This document shows positions 32,901-45,537 of a stretch of DNA of 64,000 bases, in pieces (position 1 is the first letter of the stretch; each line of letters opens with the position of its first letter). The notes beneath the pieces are model-generated. The model worked only from the letters and a program-made list of their open reading frames with translations, ran no database searches and was not told the origin of the DNA. The position numbers were made by a program, and so were the translations under genes. This DNA comes from Rhodobacter aestuarii (GTDB taxonomy: Bacteria; Pseudomonadota; Alphaproteobacteria; Rhodobacterales; Rhodobacteraceae): the NCBI RefSeq assembly GCF_900156655.1, contig NZ_FTOG01000002.1, positions 186,001 through 250,000 of the forward strand, given 5' to 3'.

Positions 32901-34288
32901 GCGCGGCGCTCCTGCCGGATCAGCGCCTCAAGTGCGGCAAGGTCATTCGGCACGCGGGTCACGCGCTCGTCACGCTCAAACAAATCGGCCATGCGCGCGG
33001 GCAGCGGCGGGCGAATGCCGGTGGCCGCCTCGACCGCATCGGGGAATTTCGCGGGATGCGCGGTGGCCAGCGTCACCATCGGCACCGGCGCATGCACATG
33101 GGTATGGCCCACGCGCACGCCCACCGCCGAGTGCGGGCACAACAGCTCGCCCGACCGGGCCAGTTCTTCCGCAATCGTCGCACTGGTTTCGGCTTCCGAC
33201 ACGCTGCCCGAGGCATAAATCTCGCGCAGGGTTTGCAGCGCCCCTTGAGAGACGCTGAAACCGCTTTGGGTCTTCAGTTCTTCCATCAGTTGCGCCACGG
33301 CCGCGCCATCCTTGCCATAAGCAAAGAACAACGCGCGCTCGAAGTTCGACGAGATTTGAATATCCATCGACGGGCTGATCGAGGGTTTCACCCCATCCAT
33401 CCGATAGTCACCCGTGGTCAGGCAACGGTGCAGGATGTCATTTTGGTTCGTGGCGATCACCAGTTTGTCGATCGGCAGGCCCATTTCCTTGGCGATATAG
33501 CCCGCGAAAATGTCGCCAAAGTTGCCCGTCGGCACGGTGAAGCTGATCTTACGCTCCGGCGCGCCAAGGCTGACAGCGGCGGTGAAGTAATAGACAACCT
33601 GCGCCAAAACCCGCGCCCAGTTGATCGAGTTCACGCCCGCAAGGCCGACCTCGTCGCGGAAGGCGAAATCGTTGAACATGTCTTTGAGACGGTTTTGGCA
33701 ATCGTCAAAGGTCCCATCCAGCGCCAAAGCATGGACGTTTTCCTCCGCAGGCGTCGTCATCTGGCGGCGCTGCACTTCCGATACCCGGCCATGCGGGAAC
33801 AGAATGAAGACATCGACATTCTCAAGGCCTTTGAACGCCTCAATCGCCGCCGAGCCAGTATCGCCCGAGGTCGCACCGACGATGGTGATACGTTTGCCTT
33901 CTTTCGCCAAAGCCAGTTGGAACAGCTGGCCAATGATCTGCATGGCAAAATCTTTGAACGCCAGCGTCGGCCCGTGGAACAGTTCCAGCAAGTGATGGCC
34001 CGGCGCCAATTGCACCAAGGGCGCGCGGGCGGCATGGCCAAAGCCCGCATAGGCACGCTCAATCGCGCCGCGCAATTCGGCCTCGGTGAAAGCGGCGCCA
34101 ACGAAGGGCGACATCACCCGGAACGCCACCTCTTCATAGCTGCGCCCCGCAAGGTCTGCGATTTCTCCGGGGCTCATCGCCGGCACCCATTCAGGCACAT
34201 AAAGGCCGCCATCGCGGGCAAGCCCGGTCAACATCGCCTCGGCAAAGCTCAGAACCGGGGCCTGACCCCGGGTGGAGATATAGCGCAT
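32897..34288 (-). CDS. thrC: threonine synthase
   Basis: 463 residues. PLP enzyme turning O-phosphohomoserine into threonine. MRYISTRGQAP at the N-terminus and the PLP lysine Lys112 in FHGPTLAFKDFA are diagnostic; GATSGDTGSAAIEAF and FPTGNFGD-like VPTGNFGDIFAGY bind cofactor and phosphate. The fold-type II long form, as usual in proteobacteria. First gene of a three-gene operon. Confidence 0.96.
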   Translation of the reverse strand: MRYISTRGQAPVLSFAEAMLTGLARDGGLYVPEWVPAMSPGEIADLAGRSYEEVAFRVMSPFVGAAFTEAELRGAIERAYAGFGHAARAPLVQLAPGHHLLELFHGPTLAFKDFAMQIIGQLFQLALAKEGKRITIVGATSGDTGSAAIEAFKGLENVDVFILFPHGRVSEVQRRQMTTPAEENVHALALDGTFDDCQNRLKDMFNDFAFRDEVGLAGVNSINWARVLAQVVYYFTAAVSLGAPERKISFTVPTGNFGDIFAGYIAKEMGLPIDKLVIATNQNDILHRCLTTGDYRMDGVKPSISPSMDIQISSNFERALFFAYGKDGAAVAQLMEELKTQSGFSVSQGALQTLREIYASGSVSEAETSATIAEELARSGELLCPHSAVGVRVGHTHVHAPVPMVTLATAHPAKFPDAVEAATGIRPPLPARMADLFERDERVTRVPNDLAALEALIRQERRA

Positions 34289-34461
34289 CGTTCGCCCTTT
34301 TCTTGCGTTGCCGCGTGATACGCGAGATCGTCGGGAGTGTCACGCCCAAGGATGCAAGGCAAATGGCCACAATCCGACCGATCCGCGCGCATTCGCGTGA
34401 TTGGCTTCCCTTTCGGGCCCCTCGCCCCTATTTCTGAACCATGACACCACAGGAGCCCGCG

Positions 34462-35883
34462 ATGAGCCAAGACCAGTTCGCCCCTTTCGAGAGCCATATC
34501 GACGAGGCCAAAGCTTTGGGCGTGCTGCGCGAGGCCACGGCAGGCGCCGAAGACGGTGAGTTGTTCCTTGAGCGGCGCCGTTCAGAAGCGCTGGTCTTTG
34601 ATGATGGCCGGGTCAAGAACGCCTCTTATGATGCCTCAGAAGGGTTTGGCCTGCGCGCCGTGAAGGGCGAGGTATCGGGCTTTGCCCATTCGACGGAGAT
34701 TTCGGAAGCCGCGCTGAAACGCGCCGCAGAAACCGCGCGTCTGGCCGTGGGCGATGGCGGGGGCGTGATGGCCCCGCCGCCTTCGCGCACCAATCGCGCG
34801 CTTTATGGCAGCGCCGATCCGATGGCGGATGCGCCCTTTGCCACGAAAATTGACCTGCTGCGCGAGATTGATGCTTTCACCCGCGATCTGGACAAGCGGG
34901 TGGTGCAGGTCACCGCCAGCATGGCTGCAAGCCTGCAAGAGGTGTTCATTCTGCGCCCCGAAGGCGGGCTGGTGAGTGATATTCGCCCAATGGCGCGGCT
35001 CAATGTTTCGGTCATCGTCGAAGAAAACGGGCGGCGCGAAAGCGGCAGCCACGGCGGCGGCGGGCGGTTTGGGCTCGCGGGGCTCTTGGAACCGCATCAT
35101 TGGCAAGGCGCGGCGCGCGAGGCGCTGCGGATTGCGCTGGTGAACCTTGTCGCCGAACCCGCCCCCGCGGGGGCCTTTGATGTGGTGCTTGGCCCCGGCT
35201 GGCCCGGTGTGATGCTGCATGAAGCCGTGGGCCACGGGCTTGAGGGCGATTTCAACCGCAAGAAAACATCCGCCTTTGCCGGGCTGATGGGCACGCAGGT
35301 CGCCGCCAAAGGCGTGACCGTGGTGGATGATGGCACGATTCCCGACCGGCGCGGTTCGATTTCCATTGATGACGAGGGCACCCCCTCGGCGCGCAATGTG
35401 CTGATCGAAGATGGTGTGCTGGTGGGCTACATGCAGGATCGGCAAAATGCGCGGTTGATGGGCGTCTCCCCCACCGGCAACGGGCGGCGCGAGGGCCACG
35501 CCCATCCGCCGATGCCGCGCATGACCAACACCTATATGCTGGGCGGCACCACCGACCCGGCGGCGATTCTCGCCGATCTGAAAGATGGCATCTATGCGGT
35601 GGGCTTTGGCGGCGGACAGGTGGATATCACCAACGGCAAATTCGTCTTCAACTGCACCGAGGCCTATCGGGTGAAAAACGGTGTCGTCGGCGCCCCGGTC
35701 AAGGGCGCGACCTTGGTGGGCGACGGCCCGGCCGCGATGAAGGGCATCCGCGCCATCGGCAGTGACATGGCGCTTGATCCCGGTGTCGGCAATTGCGGCA
35801 AGGCCGGGCAATGGGTGCCGGTGGGCGTGGGCCAACCGACGCTCCTGATTTCGGGCCTGACGGTCGGCGGATCGGCCGCTTGA
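34462..35883 (+). CDS. tldD: TldD metallopeptidase
   Basis: 473 residues. TldD forms a heterodimer with TldE/PmbA and cleaves unfolded or modified peptides. The zinc site HEAVGH (253-258) followed by GLEGDFNRKKTSAFAG is complete; GYMQDRQNARLMG and GNGRREGHAHPPMPRMTNTY are family blocks. The ATG at 34462 has AGGAG upstream, better than ATG 34441. TldE is not in the window. Divergent from thrC. Confidence 0.96.
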   Translation: MSQDQFAPFESHIDEAKALGVLREATAGAEDGELFLERRRSEALVFDDGRVKNASYDASEGFGLRAVKGEVSGFAHSTEISEAALKRAAETARLAVGDGGGVMAPPPSRTNRALYGSADPMADAPFATKIDLLREIDAFTRDLDKRVVQVTASMAASLQEVFILRPEGGLVSDIRPMARLNVSVIVEENGRRESGSHGGGGRFGLAGLLEPHHWQGAAREALRIALVNLVAEPAPAGAFDVVLGPGWPGVMLHEAVGHGLEGDFNRKKTSAFAGLMGTQVAAKGVTVVDDGTIPDRRGSISIDDEGTPSARNVLIEDGVLVGYMQDRQNARLMGVSPTGNGRREGHAHPPMPRMTNTYMLGGTTDPAAILADLKDGIYAVGFGGGQVDITNGKFVFNCTEAYRVKNGVVGAPVKGATLVGDGPAAMKGIRAIGSDMALDPGVGNCGKAGQWVPVGVGQPTLLISGLTVGGSAA

Positions 35884-36056
35884 TTCGACGCCCCAAACGC
35901 CAGAATCAGAAAGGCCGGAGGGGCGGTCTGTAATCCAAGCTCATTTTTTGCGATTTTTTTGAAATTTTTTCTCAACTCAGGGGAGAAAGGTTTTCTCGGT
36001 AATATTTTGTTAAGATTAACGGGGCAAATTGAAGGTGCGACGAGGCGGAGGGACGG

Positions 36057-37217
36057 ATGAAAACAAGTTTGTTTTCTTACCCCACCCCCTTCACCCCACC
36101 CACCACGGAAGAAGACGAGCTCTCGTTTCTCCGCCTCGCTCGCTCCCGTCGTGTCGGGGCCACGACTTTCCACAGATTGCTGACAGAACATGGCTCCGCA
36201 CAGGCGGCGTTGGACGCCCTGCCCGATGTGGCGCGGGCCGCTGGCGCCACCGGCTATAGCCCCTGCCCGCGTTCCGTGGCCGAGGCGGAATGGGCGGCAG
36301 GGCATCGCGCAGGTGCGTGCCTTTTGTTGCCCGGAACAGCGCATTACCCCGAAGATCTGCTGCAATTCCCTGACGCGCCCCCGCTCCTATGGGCTCTGGG
36401 TGACCCGGTTTTACTCAACCGCCCCCGGATTGCGCTCGTCGGGGCCCGCAACGCCTCATCGCTTGGTCTTCGGATGGCGCGCAAGCTTGCCGAAGAATTG
36501 GGCAAAGAGGGGTTCACGGTCGTTTCGGGCCTTGCGCGGGGCATTGACGCCGCCGCGCATGAAGCGGCCCTACCCACCGGCACCATCGCCGTAACAGCGG
36601 GCGGCATTGATGTGATCTATCCGCAAGAAAACAAAGCCTTGGCCGAAAAAATCGCCAAAATGGGCCTGCGGCTTTCCGAACTGCCGCCGGGGGTGGAGCC
36701 ACAAGCGCGCCACTTCCCACAACGCAACCGGATCATTGCCGCGCTTTCCCGCGCCACTTTGGTGGTGGAGGCCGCCGCCCGCTCTGGCAGCCTGCTCACC
36801 GCGCGCATGGCGCTTGATTACGGGCGCGAGGTGATGGCGGTGCCGGGCCACCCGATGGATGCACGCGCCTCTGGCTGCAATATGCTCATCCGCGATGGCG
36901 CCACGCTTATTCGCGGTGCGGAAGATGTGCTGGAGGCGCTTGGCGCGCCGCCCGAGACCATAAAACCCGTCAAATCCAAAACCGCGCCCCACAGCCCAGC
37001 ACCGGCCCCAGCTGCCCCGGCACCTCCCCCGCAAACAGCCCCCAAAACCAGCCTGCGCAACCGCTTGCTCGCGCTTTTGGGCCCCGCCCCCACGCCCGAA
37101 GATGCGGTCATTCGTGACCTTGGCACCGATGCCGCCACGCTCTCGCGCGAACTCCTTGCGCTAGAGATTGAGGGCACGGTCACACGTCATCCGGGTGGCA
37201 TGGTAAGCCGCGGATAG
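36057..37217 (+). CDS. dprA: DNA-processing protein DprA
   Basis: 386 residues. Loads RecA on incoming single-stranded DNA in transformation. N-terminal SAM-like region (LARSRRVGATTFHRLL), Rossmann-like core with GARNASSLGLRMARKLAEELG, VVSGLARGIDAAAHEAAL and FPQRNRIIAALSRATLVVEAA, then a proline/alanine linker (about 300-335) and a C-terminal winged helix with DLGTDAATLSRELLALEIEG. Preceded by a T-rich intergenic stretch. Its presence does not prove competence, as DprA is nearly universal. Confidence 0.95.
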   Translation: MKTSLFSYPTPFTPPTTEEDELSFLRLARSRRVGATTFHRLLTEHGSAQAALDALPDVARAAGATGYSPCPRSVAEAEWAAGHRAGACLLLPGTAHYPEDLLQFPDAPPLLWALGDPVLLNRPRIALVGARNASSLGLRMARKLAEELGKEGFTVVSGLARGIDAAAHEAALPTGTIAVTAGGIDVIYPQENKALAEKIAKMGLRLSELPPGVEPQARHFPQRNRIIAALSRATLVVEAAARSGSLLTARMALDYGREVMAVPGHPMDARASGCNMLIRDGATLIRGAEDVLEALGAPPETIKPVKSKTAPHSPAPAPAAPAPPPQTAPKTSLRNRLLALLGPAPTPEDAVIRDLGTDAATLSRELLALEIEGTVTRHPGGMVSRG

Positions 37218-37324
37218 CCCGCATCTGCCGTGCCAAGGCGGGTTTCATGCCGGATTGACATTCCCCCCAATCGCCCCGCATGGTCCGCCCTCAGCGAATT
37301 GAGAAGCGTAAGAACGAGGAAGTC

Positions 37325-40027
<2,703 letters not shown>

Positions 40028-40104
40028 GCCAACGCCGCAACGCGGCAATTGACTTGCGCCCCGGGCTTCGTCACAACTTTCCGAAGGGATTTCGGGAGGT
40101 TTAG

Positions 40105-40857
40105 ATGAACAAAATATATGGCTCGGCGAAAGAGGCCCTTGAGGGGCTTCTGTTCGACGGGATGACACTGGCCGCGGGAGGGTTTGGCCTATGTGGGATC
40201 CCGGAGCTTTGCATTGATGCGCTGGTCGAAAGCGGAGTGAAGGATATCACCATCGCCTCGAACAACTGCGGCGTCGATGGCTTCGGTCTGGGCAAGCTGC
40301 TCGACACCAAGCAAATCAAGAAGATGATCTCGTCTTATGTGGGCGAGAATGCCGAATTTATGCGGCAATATCTGTCGGGTGAGTTGGAGCTGGAGTTTAA
40401 CCCCCAAGGCACTTTGGCCGAGCGGATGCGCGCGGCGGGCCACGGCATTCCGGGCTTTTACACCAAGACCGGCGTCGGCACGGTGATTGCCGAGGGCAAA
40501 GAGCACAAAGACTTCAACGGCGAGACCTATATTCTGGAAACCGGCATCTTCGCCGATGTCTCGATCGTCAAAGCGTGGAAGGCCGACACTTCGGGCAACG
40601 CGATTTTCCGCAAGACCGCGCGCAACTTCAACCCGCCCGCCGCGATGTGCGGCAAGGTCTGCGTGATGGAGGTTGAAGAAATCGTGCCGGTGGGCAGCCT
40701 TGACCCCGACCACATCCACCTGCCGGGCATCTATGTGCACCGCCTTGTGCAGGGCCAGCATGAAAAGCGCATCGAACAGCGCACCACGCGCAAACGCGCG
40801 GATGCCACCACCCCGGCGGGGGCCGGTGGCGGCTGCGGCGACAAAGGGGAGGCGTGA
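40105..40857 (+). CDS. scoA: 3-oxoacid CoA-transferase subunit A
   Basis: 250 residues. Alpha subunit of succinyl-CoA:3-oxoacid CoA-transferase. [30 protein letters not shown] at the start, [25 protein letters not shown] and [25 protein letters not shown] are strongly conserved in the family. The C-terminal tail rich in Gly, Arg and Cys is an extension. Next gene encodes subunit B, 2 nt downstream. Allows acetoacetate to be used as acetoacetyl-CoA. Confidence 0.95.
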   Translation: MNKIYGSAKEALEGLLFDGMTLAAGGFGLCGIPELCIDALVESGVKDITIASNNCGVDGFGLGKLLDTKQIKKMISSYVGENAEFMRQYLSGELELEFNPQGTLAERMRAAGHGIPGFYTKTGVGTVIAEGKEHKDFNGETYILETGIFADVSIVKAWKADTSGNAIFRKTARNFNPPAAMCGKVCVMEVEEIVPVGSLDPDHIHLPGIYVHRLVQGQHEKRIEQRTTRKRADATTPAGAGGGCGDKGEA

Positions 40858-40859
40858 TC

Positions 40860-41489
40860 ATGGCGTGGGATCGCAACCAAATGGCGGCGCGCGCCGCGAA
40901 AGAGCTGAAAGACGGCACCTATGTGAACCTTGGCATCGGCATTCCGACCTTGGTGCCGAACTTCATCCCAGAGGGCGTCTCGGTCACGCTGCAATCGGAA
41001 AACGGCATGCTGGGCATGGGCCCCTTCCCCTATGAGGGCGAAGAAGACCCCGACCTGATCAACGCGGGCAAGCAAACCATCACCGAACTGCCGCAAACCG
41101 CCTATTTCGACAGTGCCACCAGCTTTGGCATGATCCGTGGTGGCAAGATCGCGATGGCGATTTTGGGTGCGATGGAAGTCAGCGAAGAGGGCGATCTGGC
41201 GAACTGGATGATCCCCGGCAAGCTCGTCAAAGGCATGGGCGGGGCAATGGATCTTGTGGCTGGCGTCAAGCGCGTGGTGGTTGTGATGGATCACACCAAC
41301 AAGCACGGCGATTCCAAGGTTTTGCACAAATGCACCCTGCCGCTCACCGGTAAAGCGGTTGTGGACCGGATCATCTCCAACCTTGGCGTGATGGATGTCG
41401 TGCCGGGCGGGTTGAAAATTGTGGAACTCGCCGATGGCGTGACCGAGGCAGAGTTGCGCGCCGCAACCGAGGCCACCATCGTCGACTGA
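40860..41489 (+). CDS. scoB: 3-oxoacid CoA-transferase subunit B
   Basis: 209 residues. [18 protein letters not shown] and the catalytic Glu in [13 protein letters not shown] mark it as the beta subunit carrying the glutamyl-CoA thioester. AGGGGAGG at 40845-40852 precedes ATG 40860, chosen over GTG 40854. Ends before a strong terminator. Confidence 0.95.
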   Translation: MAWDRNQMAARAAKELKDGTYVNLGIGIPTLVPNFIPEGVSVTLQSENGMLGMGPFPYEGEEDPDLINAGKQTITELPQTAYFDSATSFGMIRGGKIAMAILGAMEVSEEGDLANWMIPGKLVKGMGGAMDLVAGVKRVVVVMDHTNKHGDSKVLHKCTLPLTGKAVVDRIISNLGVMDVVPGGLKIVELADGVTEAELRAATEATIVD

Positions 41490-41498
41490 GCAAACCGC

Positions 41499-41530
41499 AA
41501 AAGCCCCGCCCAGCGCGGGGCTTTTCTTCG
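41499..41530 (+). terminator. intrinsic terminator of scoAB
   Basis: AAGCCCCGC (41501-41509) pairs with GCGGGGCTT (41515-41523), followed by TTTTCTTCGTT counting the arm's last Ts. Perfect 9-bp stem right after the scoB stop. Confidence 0.9.
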
Positions 41531-41597
41531 TTAAAATTGTTCGCGAACCCGCAACAACATCATATTCCTGCCCCAATTAACCACTAGATGCAGGGCA

Positions 41598-42602
41598 ATG
41601 ATGAGCCTGAGCCAAAATACGCCCCCTGCCCCCTCCTCCCTCCGCCGTTGGCGCGACAAAGCGCTGATCCTCGGGCTTTTGGCGCTGGTGGGCCTTGGGC
41701 TTGCGGGTCTTGCCTCGGCCACGGGCTGGGAAGAAACTTGGGCGCAACTGACTCGCCTGCATCTTTGGCAGATCATCGCGCTTTTGGGGCTGTCGCTTGC
41801 CAATTACGGGATGCGCGGCCTGCGCTGGCACATTTTGGCACGCCGTTTGGGGCTGCCGACACATCTCGCCCAAGATTTCCGCCACTACCTTGGCGGTTTT
41901 GCCATGTCGGTCACGCCGGGCCGGGTGGGGGAATTGGTGCGGATGCGCTGGCTCAAACGCGAAACCGGCTGGGCGGTCGAACGCACCGCGCCCTTGGTGC
42001 TGATGGACCGCGCCGGTGATCTGGCGGTGATGGGGCTGATCTTGGCACTGGCCATCTCGCTCGCAGCAGGCGGGATTGCGGGGGCGCTGCCGGTGACGGT
42101 GCTTGCGCTTGCTGCCGCGGTGGTCGCCACGCGCCCCAAACTCCTCGCCGCACTTGTTACGCTCGCCTATCGCGCCTTGGGCCGCTTGCCGCGCATTTTT
42201 GCCCGCGCCCGTCAGGCCGCGCGCTCGCTTGCACGGTTCAGCCACGGCCCGACGCTGACGCTTGCGCTCACGCTTGGCTTTGCGGGTTGGATGGCAGAGG
42301 GCTATGCCTTCCATCTGCTTTTGGGCTTTATGGGGGCCGACATCGGGCTTTGGAAAGCGGTTGCAATCTTTGTCTTTTCCACGCTCGCGGGCGGCCTCAC
42401 GGGCGCACCGGGTGGCCTTGGCGGGGCCGAGGCGGCGATGGTCGCCCTTCTCAGCCTTGATGGCGTCCCGCTTGAGGTCTCTGTCCCCGCAACGGCGGTG
42501 ATCCGGCTCACCACGCTTTGGTTCGCCATTGCGATCGGGCTTGCGGTCTTTCCGCTCGCCGAGCGCGCCTCGCTCCACGCGCCGCAAGGAGGCGGCCAAT
42601 GA
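41598..42602 (+). CDS. UPF0104/YbhN-type integral membrane protein (flippase-synthase-like)
   Basis: 334 residues, about eight membrane helices. NYGMRGLRWHILARRLGL, FAMSVTPGRVGELVRMRWL and LAGGLTGAPGGLGGAEAAMVALL are the conserved blocks of lysylphosphatidylglycerol synthase TM-region/UPF0104 proteins. No synthase domain is fused. ATGA overlap with the DprE1-like gene suggests that it moves or presents the lipid-linked sugar made by the two enzymes downstream. Function is inferred from neighbours. Confidence 0.88.
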   Translation: MMSLSQNTPPAPSSLRRWRDKALILGLLALVGLGLAGLASATGWEETWAQLTRLHLWQIIALLGLSLANYGMRGLRWHILARRLGLPTHLAQDFRHYLGGFAMSVTPGRVGELVRMRWLKRETGWAVERTAPLVLMDRAGDLAVMGLILALAISLAAGGIAGALPVTVLALAAAVVATRPKLLAALVTLAYRALGRLPRIFARARQAARSLARFSHGPTLTLALTLGFAGWMAEGYAFHLLLGFMGADIGLWKAVAIFVFSTLAGGLTGAPGGLGGAEAAMVALLSLDGVPLEVSVPATAVIRLTTLWFAIAIGLAVFPLAERASLHAPQGGGQ

Positions 42603-43891
42603 CCAAAGACACCCATTATACCGGCTGGGGCCGCGCGCTGCGCGCCAAAGGCCCGGTCGCCCGCCCCGAGAAACTCCGCCATCTGGCAGAGTTGCCGCCA
42701 ACGCCAGCTTTTGGGATGCGCCGCTCCTATGGCGATGCGCCGCTCAATTCAGGCGGGGCGATGGTGGATATGAGCGGCTTTGATCGGTTTCTGGCCTTTG
42801 ACCCGGAAACCGGCTGCCTCACCGTTGAAGCAGGCGCCCGGATCGGCGATGTTGCCACCGCCTTCGTGCCGCAAGGCTGGATTCCGGCGGTGATGCCCGG
42901 CACCGGCTTTGCCACCGTGGGCGGCTGCATCGCGCAAGACGTGCATGGCAAGAACCATCATCACGTTGGCAGCTTTGGCGCGCATGTGACCGAGATTGTA
43001 CTGTTGCAAAATGGGGTCGAACTGACCGCCACCCCCGGCACGGCGCTGTTTCAAGCCACCGTTGGCGGGCTTGGCCAAACCGGGGTGATTTTGCGCGCCA
43101 CGCTGCGGCTGAAGCGTTGCGATGGCAATCTGATGCTAGTCACCGAACGCCGCGCGCGCAATTGGGAAGAGCATCTTGCGTTCTTGGATGCCTCTGAAGC
43201 CAGCTATACCGTCGGCTGGATTGATGCGACCGCGACCGGCCCCGCGATGGGGCGCGGCATTGTCGAAGAAGGCGAAATCGGCAAAGGCTTGGTGAAAGAA
43301 CGCAAGCGCACCGCGAAAGTGCCGCTTGATGCGCCGCATTTTGCGCTGTCTTCGCCCGTCGTGCGCGCCTTCAACCAAGCCTATTACCACCGCGTGCCCG
43401 CGCATGGCCGCACCATTGCGCGCCCGATGGCGGATTTCTTCTTTCCGCTCGATAAAATCCACGACTGGAACCGCCTTTATGGGCGGCGCGGCTTTCACCA
43501 GTTTCAATGCGTGGTGCCGCTTTCCTCGGCCCGTGCGCTGCGCGCGATGATGGAGCGGATCTCCACTTCGGGCCTTGCCTCGCCCTTGGCGGTGCTCAAG
43601 CGCATGGGGGCGGGACGCGCCGGTTACCTCAGCTTCCCGATGGAGGGCTATACGCTCGCTATCGACTTTCCAAACCGCGCCGCGGCGCGCGATTTGATCC
43701 GCACGCTAGAGATTGAAACCGCCGAAGCGGGCGGGCGGCTTTACTTTGCCAAAGACGCTTTGGCCGAGGGTGCGCGCATCCGCACAATGTATCCAGAGCT
43801 TAATCTCTGGCAGGAAGAGGTCGCCCGCGCCGACCCGACCGGCGCCTATCAAACCGACCTTGTGAGACGCTTGAACCTGAGGAGTGCCTGA
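42599..43891 (+). CDS. DprE1-like FAD-linked oxidase (decaprenylphosphoryl-ribose 2'-epimerase, oxidising half)
   Basis: 430 residues. FAD-binding type 4 oxidase with GMRRSYGDAPLNSGG, PGTGFATVGGC and VHGKNHHHVGSFGAHV (115-130), the last being almost the same as in mycobacterial DprE1, which oxidises C2 of polyprenyl-phosphate ribose. AAGGAGG before ATG 42599. The SDR partner (DprE2-like) follows 3 nt later. The cysteine that benzothiazinones attack in DprE1 is not checked here. Strong case for a polyprenyl-phosphate-sugar enzyme, most likely making D-arabinose donors. Confidence 0.85.
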   Translation: MTKDTHYTGWGRALRAKGPVARPEKLRHLAELPPTPAFGMRRSYGDAPLNSGGAMVDMSGFDRFLAFDPETGCLTVEAGARIGDVATAFVPQGWIPAVMPGTGFATVGGCIAQDVHGKNHHHVGSFGAHVTEIVLLQNGVELTATPGTALFQATVGGLGQTGVILRATLRLKRCDGNLMLVTERRARNWEEHLAFLDASEASYTVGWIDATATGPAMGRGIVEEGEIGKGLVKERKRTAKVPLDAPHFALSSPVVRAFNQAYYHRVPAHGRTIARPMADFFFPLDKIHDWNRLYGRRGFHQFQCVVPLSSARALRAMMERISTSGLASPLAVLKRMGAGRAGYLSFPMEGYTLAIDFPNRAAARDLIRTLEIETAEAGGRLYFAKDALAEGARIRTMYPELNLWQEEVARADPTGAYQTDLVRRLNLRSA

Positions 43892-43894
43892 GGC

Positions 43895-44626
43895 ATGCAA
43901 AACTGGATCGTACTCGGGGCCACCTCTGGCATGGCCCGCCCCTTCCTGCGCCGCTTGGCCATTGATGGCGCCCGGCTGATGCTGGCGGGCCGTGATATGG
44001 AAGAGCTGGAAACGCTCGCAAAAGACTGCAAATTGCGTGGCGCCGCCGAGGTGGAGGTGATTGCCTTCAACATCCGCGACACCGCCGCCTTCCCCGCGCT
44101 GATCGACAAACTCGCCGCCACGCAAGGCGTGCTGAACCTTGCCTGTTTTGTCGGCACCATGCCCGAGCAAAGCGCAATTGATGCCGACCCCATGCTGATC
44201 GACGAGGTGGTGACCGACAATTTCACCGGCCCGGCCAAATTCCTGTCGCTGCTTGCGCCCGTGATGGAAGCGCGCGGCGAGGGCGTGATTGTGGGCGTGG
44301 GCTCGGTCGCGGGCGACCGTGGCCGCGTGGGCAACTATGTCTATGGTGCCGCGAAGGCGGGCTTTGCGACCTATCTTTCGGGCCTGCGCAACCGCCTTGG
44401 CCGCAAGGGCGTGCATGTGATGACGGTGAAACCCGGCCCGGTGGAAACGCGCATGACGGAGGGAATGAAACTGCCCTTCATGGCCAAACCCGAGCAAGTG
44501 GCCGAAGATATCATGGGCGGCATCGAACGGCGCGCCAATGTGCTTTACACCGCGCGGATCTGGTATTTCATCATGATGGTGATCCGCGCGATCCCGGAGC
44601 CGATCTTCAAGAAAATGTCGATCTAA
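43895..44626 (+). CDS. DprE2-like short-chain dehydrogenase (reducing half of epimerase)
   Basis: 243 residues. Rossmann loop GATSGMA (8-14), catalytic Ser137, Tyr150 and Lys154 (YGAAKAG). The C-terminal WYFIMMVIRAIPEPIFKKMSI region closely follows the end of mycobacterial DprE2. It would reduce the keto-sugar made by the upstream oxidase to complete epimerisation. Convergent with the enoyl-CoA hydratase gene, 18 nt apart. A phosphoribosyl transferase of the UbiA type that would make the substrate is absent from the window. Confidence 0.85.
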   Translation: MQNWIVLGATSGMARPFLRRLAIDGARLMLAGRDMEELETLAKDCKLRGAAEVEVIAFNIRDTAAFPALIDKLAATQGVLNLACFVGTMPEQSAIDADPMLIDEVVTDNFTGPAKFLSLLAPVMEARGEGVIVGVGSVAGDRGRVGNYVYGAAKAGFATYLSGLRNRLGRKGVHVMTVKPGPVETRMTEGMKLPFMAKPEQVAEDIMGGIERRANVLYTARIWYFIMMVIRAIPEPIFKKMSI

Positions 44627-44644
44627 CGGCAGACTGGCGCGCGC

Positions 44645-45430
44645 CTAGTCAAACCTTGGCGCGCGGCCCTGCATATTCGCGGCAATCACCTCCATCTGAT
44701 CGGGTTTCCCGATCAGATCGGTCTGCTCGCGGCTTTCGCGCTCCAGCACCTCCGCCTCGGGCGCGGTACAGGCGACCTCGATCAACCGCTTCGCCGCGCG
44801 AATGGCCGAGGGAGATTTGCCTGCAATCACCTGCGCCAACGCCATTGCACGGGCAAGAGGATCTTCGGCAATCTCGGTCACGAGACCGATTTGCAGCGCC
44901 TCTTCGGCGCTCACTTCCTCTGCCGTCCATGTCATGCGGCGCAGATGATCGGCGCGCAAAATCTCGGGCAGGGTCACCATGCCGCCCATATCGGGCACAA
45001 GGCCCCATTTCATCTCCATGATCGACAGCCGCGTGCCCGGCGCGGCAATGCGCAAATCGGCCCCCGCAGCCAGTTGCAGACCCGCGCCAAAAGCCACGCC
45101 GTGGAGCGCCGCAATCACCGGCACCGGCAGCGCCCGCCAAGCGAGTGAAAACTGCTGAAACCGGTTTGCCGCCCCATGACTGCGCGGCATGATCAGCCCC
45201 TCGGGGTCACCCAAAGCAAGGGCCGAGAAATTCGCGACATCAAGCCCCGCGCAAAAGGCGCGCCCCTCGCCCGTAAGCACCACAGCGCGCAGGGCTGGGT
45301 CGGCCGCCAAATCCTCCGCCACAGCGATCACCGCGTCGATCATCTCAAAATCGACCGCATTCATCTTTTCGGGGCGGTTGAGCCGCACCACGGCCACGCC
45401 CCCCGCGCGTTTTACACTGACCCGGTTCAT
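44645..45430 (-). CDS. enoyl-CoA hydratase/isomerase (crotonase family)
   Basis: 261 residues. RPEKMNAVDFEMIDAV and GRAFCAGLDVANF hold the oxyanion-hole segments, HGVAFGAGLQLAAGADLRIA the acyl-CoA loop. The two usual catalytic Glu positions: WGLVPDMGGMVTLPEI shows Asp at the second (MGLVPD) and Ala-Phe-Gly at the first, so it is not a classic two-Glu hydratase. ATG 45430 has GGAGG 5 nt upstream; ATG 45433 is also possible. Stand-alone gene, function uncertain (hydratase, isomerase or hydrolase). Confidence 0.88.
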   Translation of the reverse strand: MNRVSVKRAGGVAVVRLNRPEKMNAVDFEMIDAVIAVAEDLAADPALRAVVLTGEGRAFCAGLDVANFSALALGDPEGLIMPRSHGAANRFQQFSLAWRALPVPVIAALHGVAFGAGLQLAAGADLRIAAPGTRLSIMEMKWGLVPDMGGMVTLPEILRADHLRRMTWTAEEVSAEEALQIGLVTEIAEDPLARAMALAQVIAGKSPSAIRAAKRLIEVACTAPEAEVLERESREQTDLIGKPDQMEVIAANMQGRAPRFD

Positions 45431-45537
45431 CATCCCCTCCGCTTTGCCCCATCCAAGCACAAAGCCCGCCCCCGCGCGCGCATGACGCTGCGAAACATGC
45501 TTTACGGCTTAGCGCTTTGCCCCTAGCCATAAGGCTT

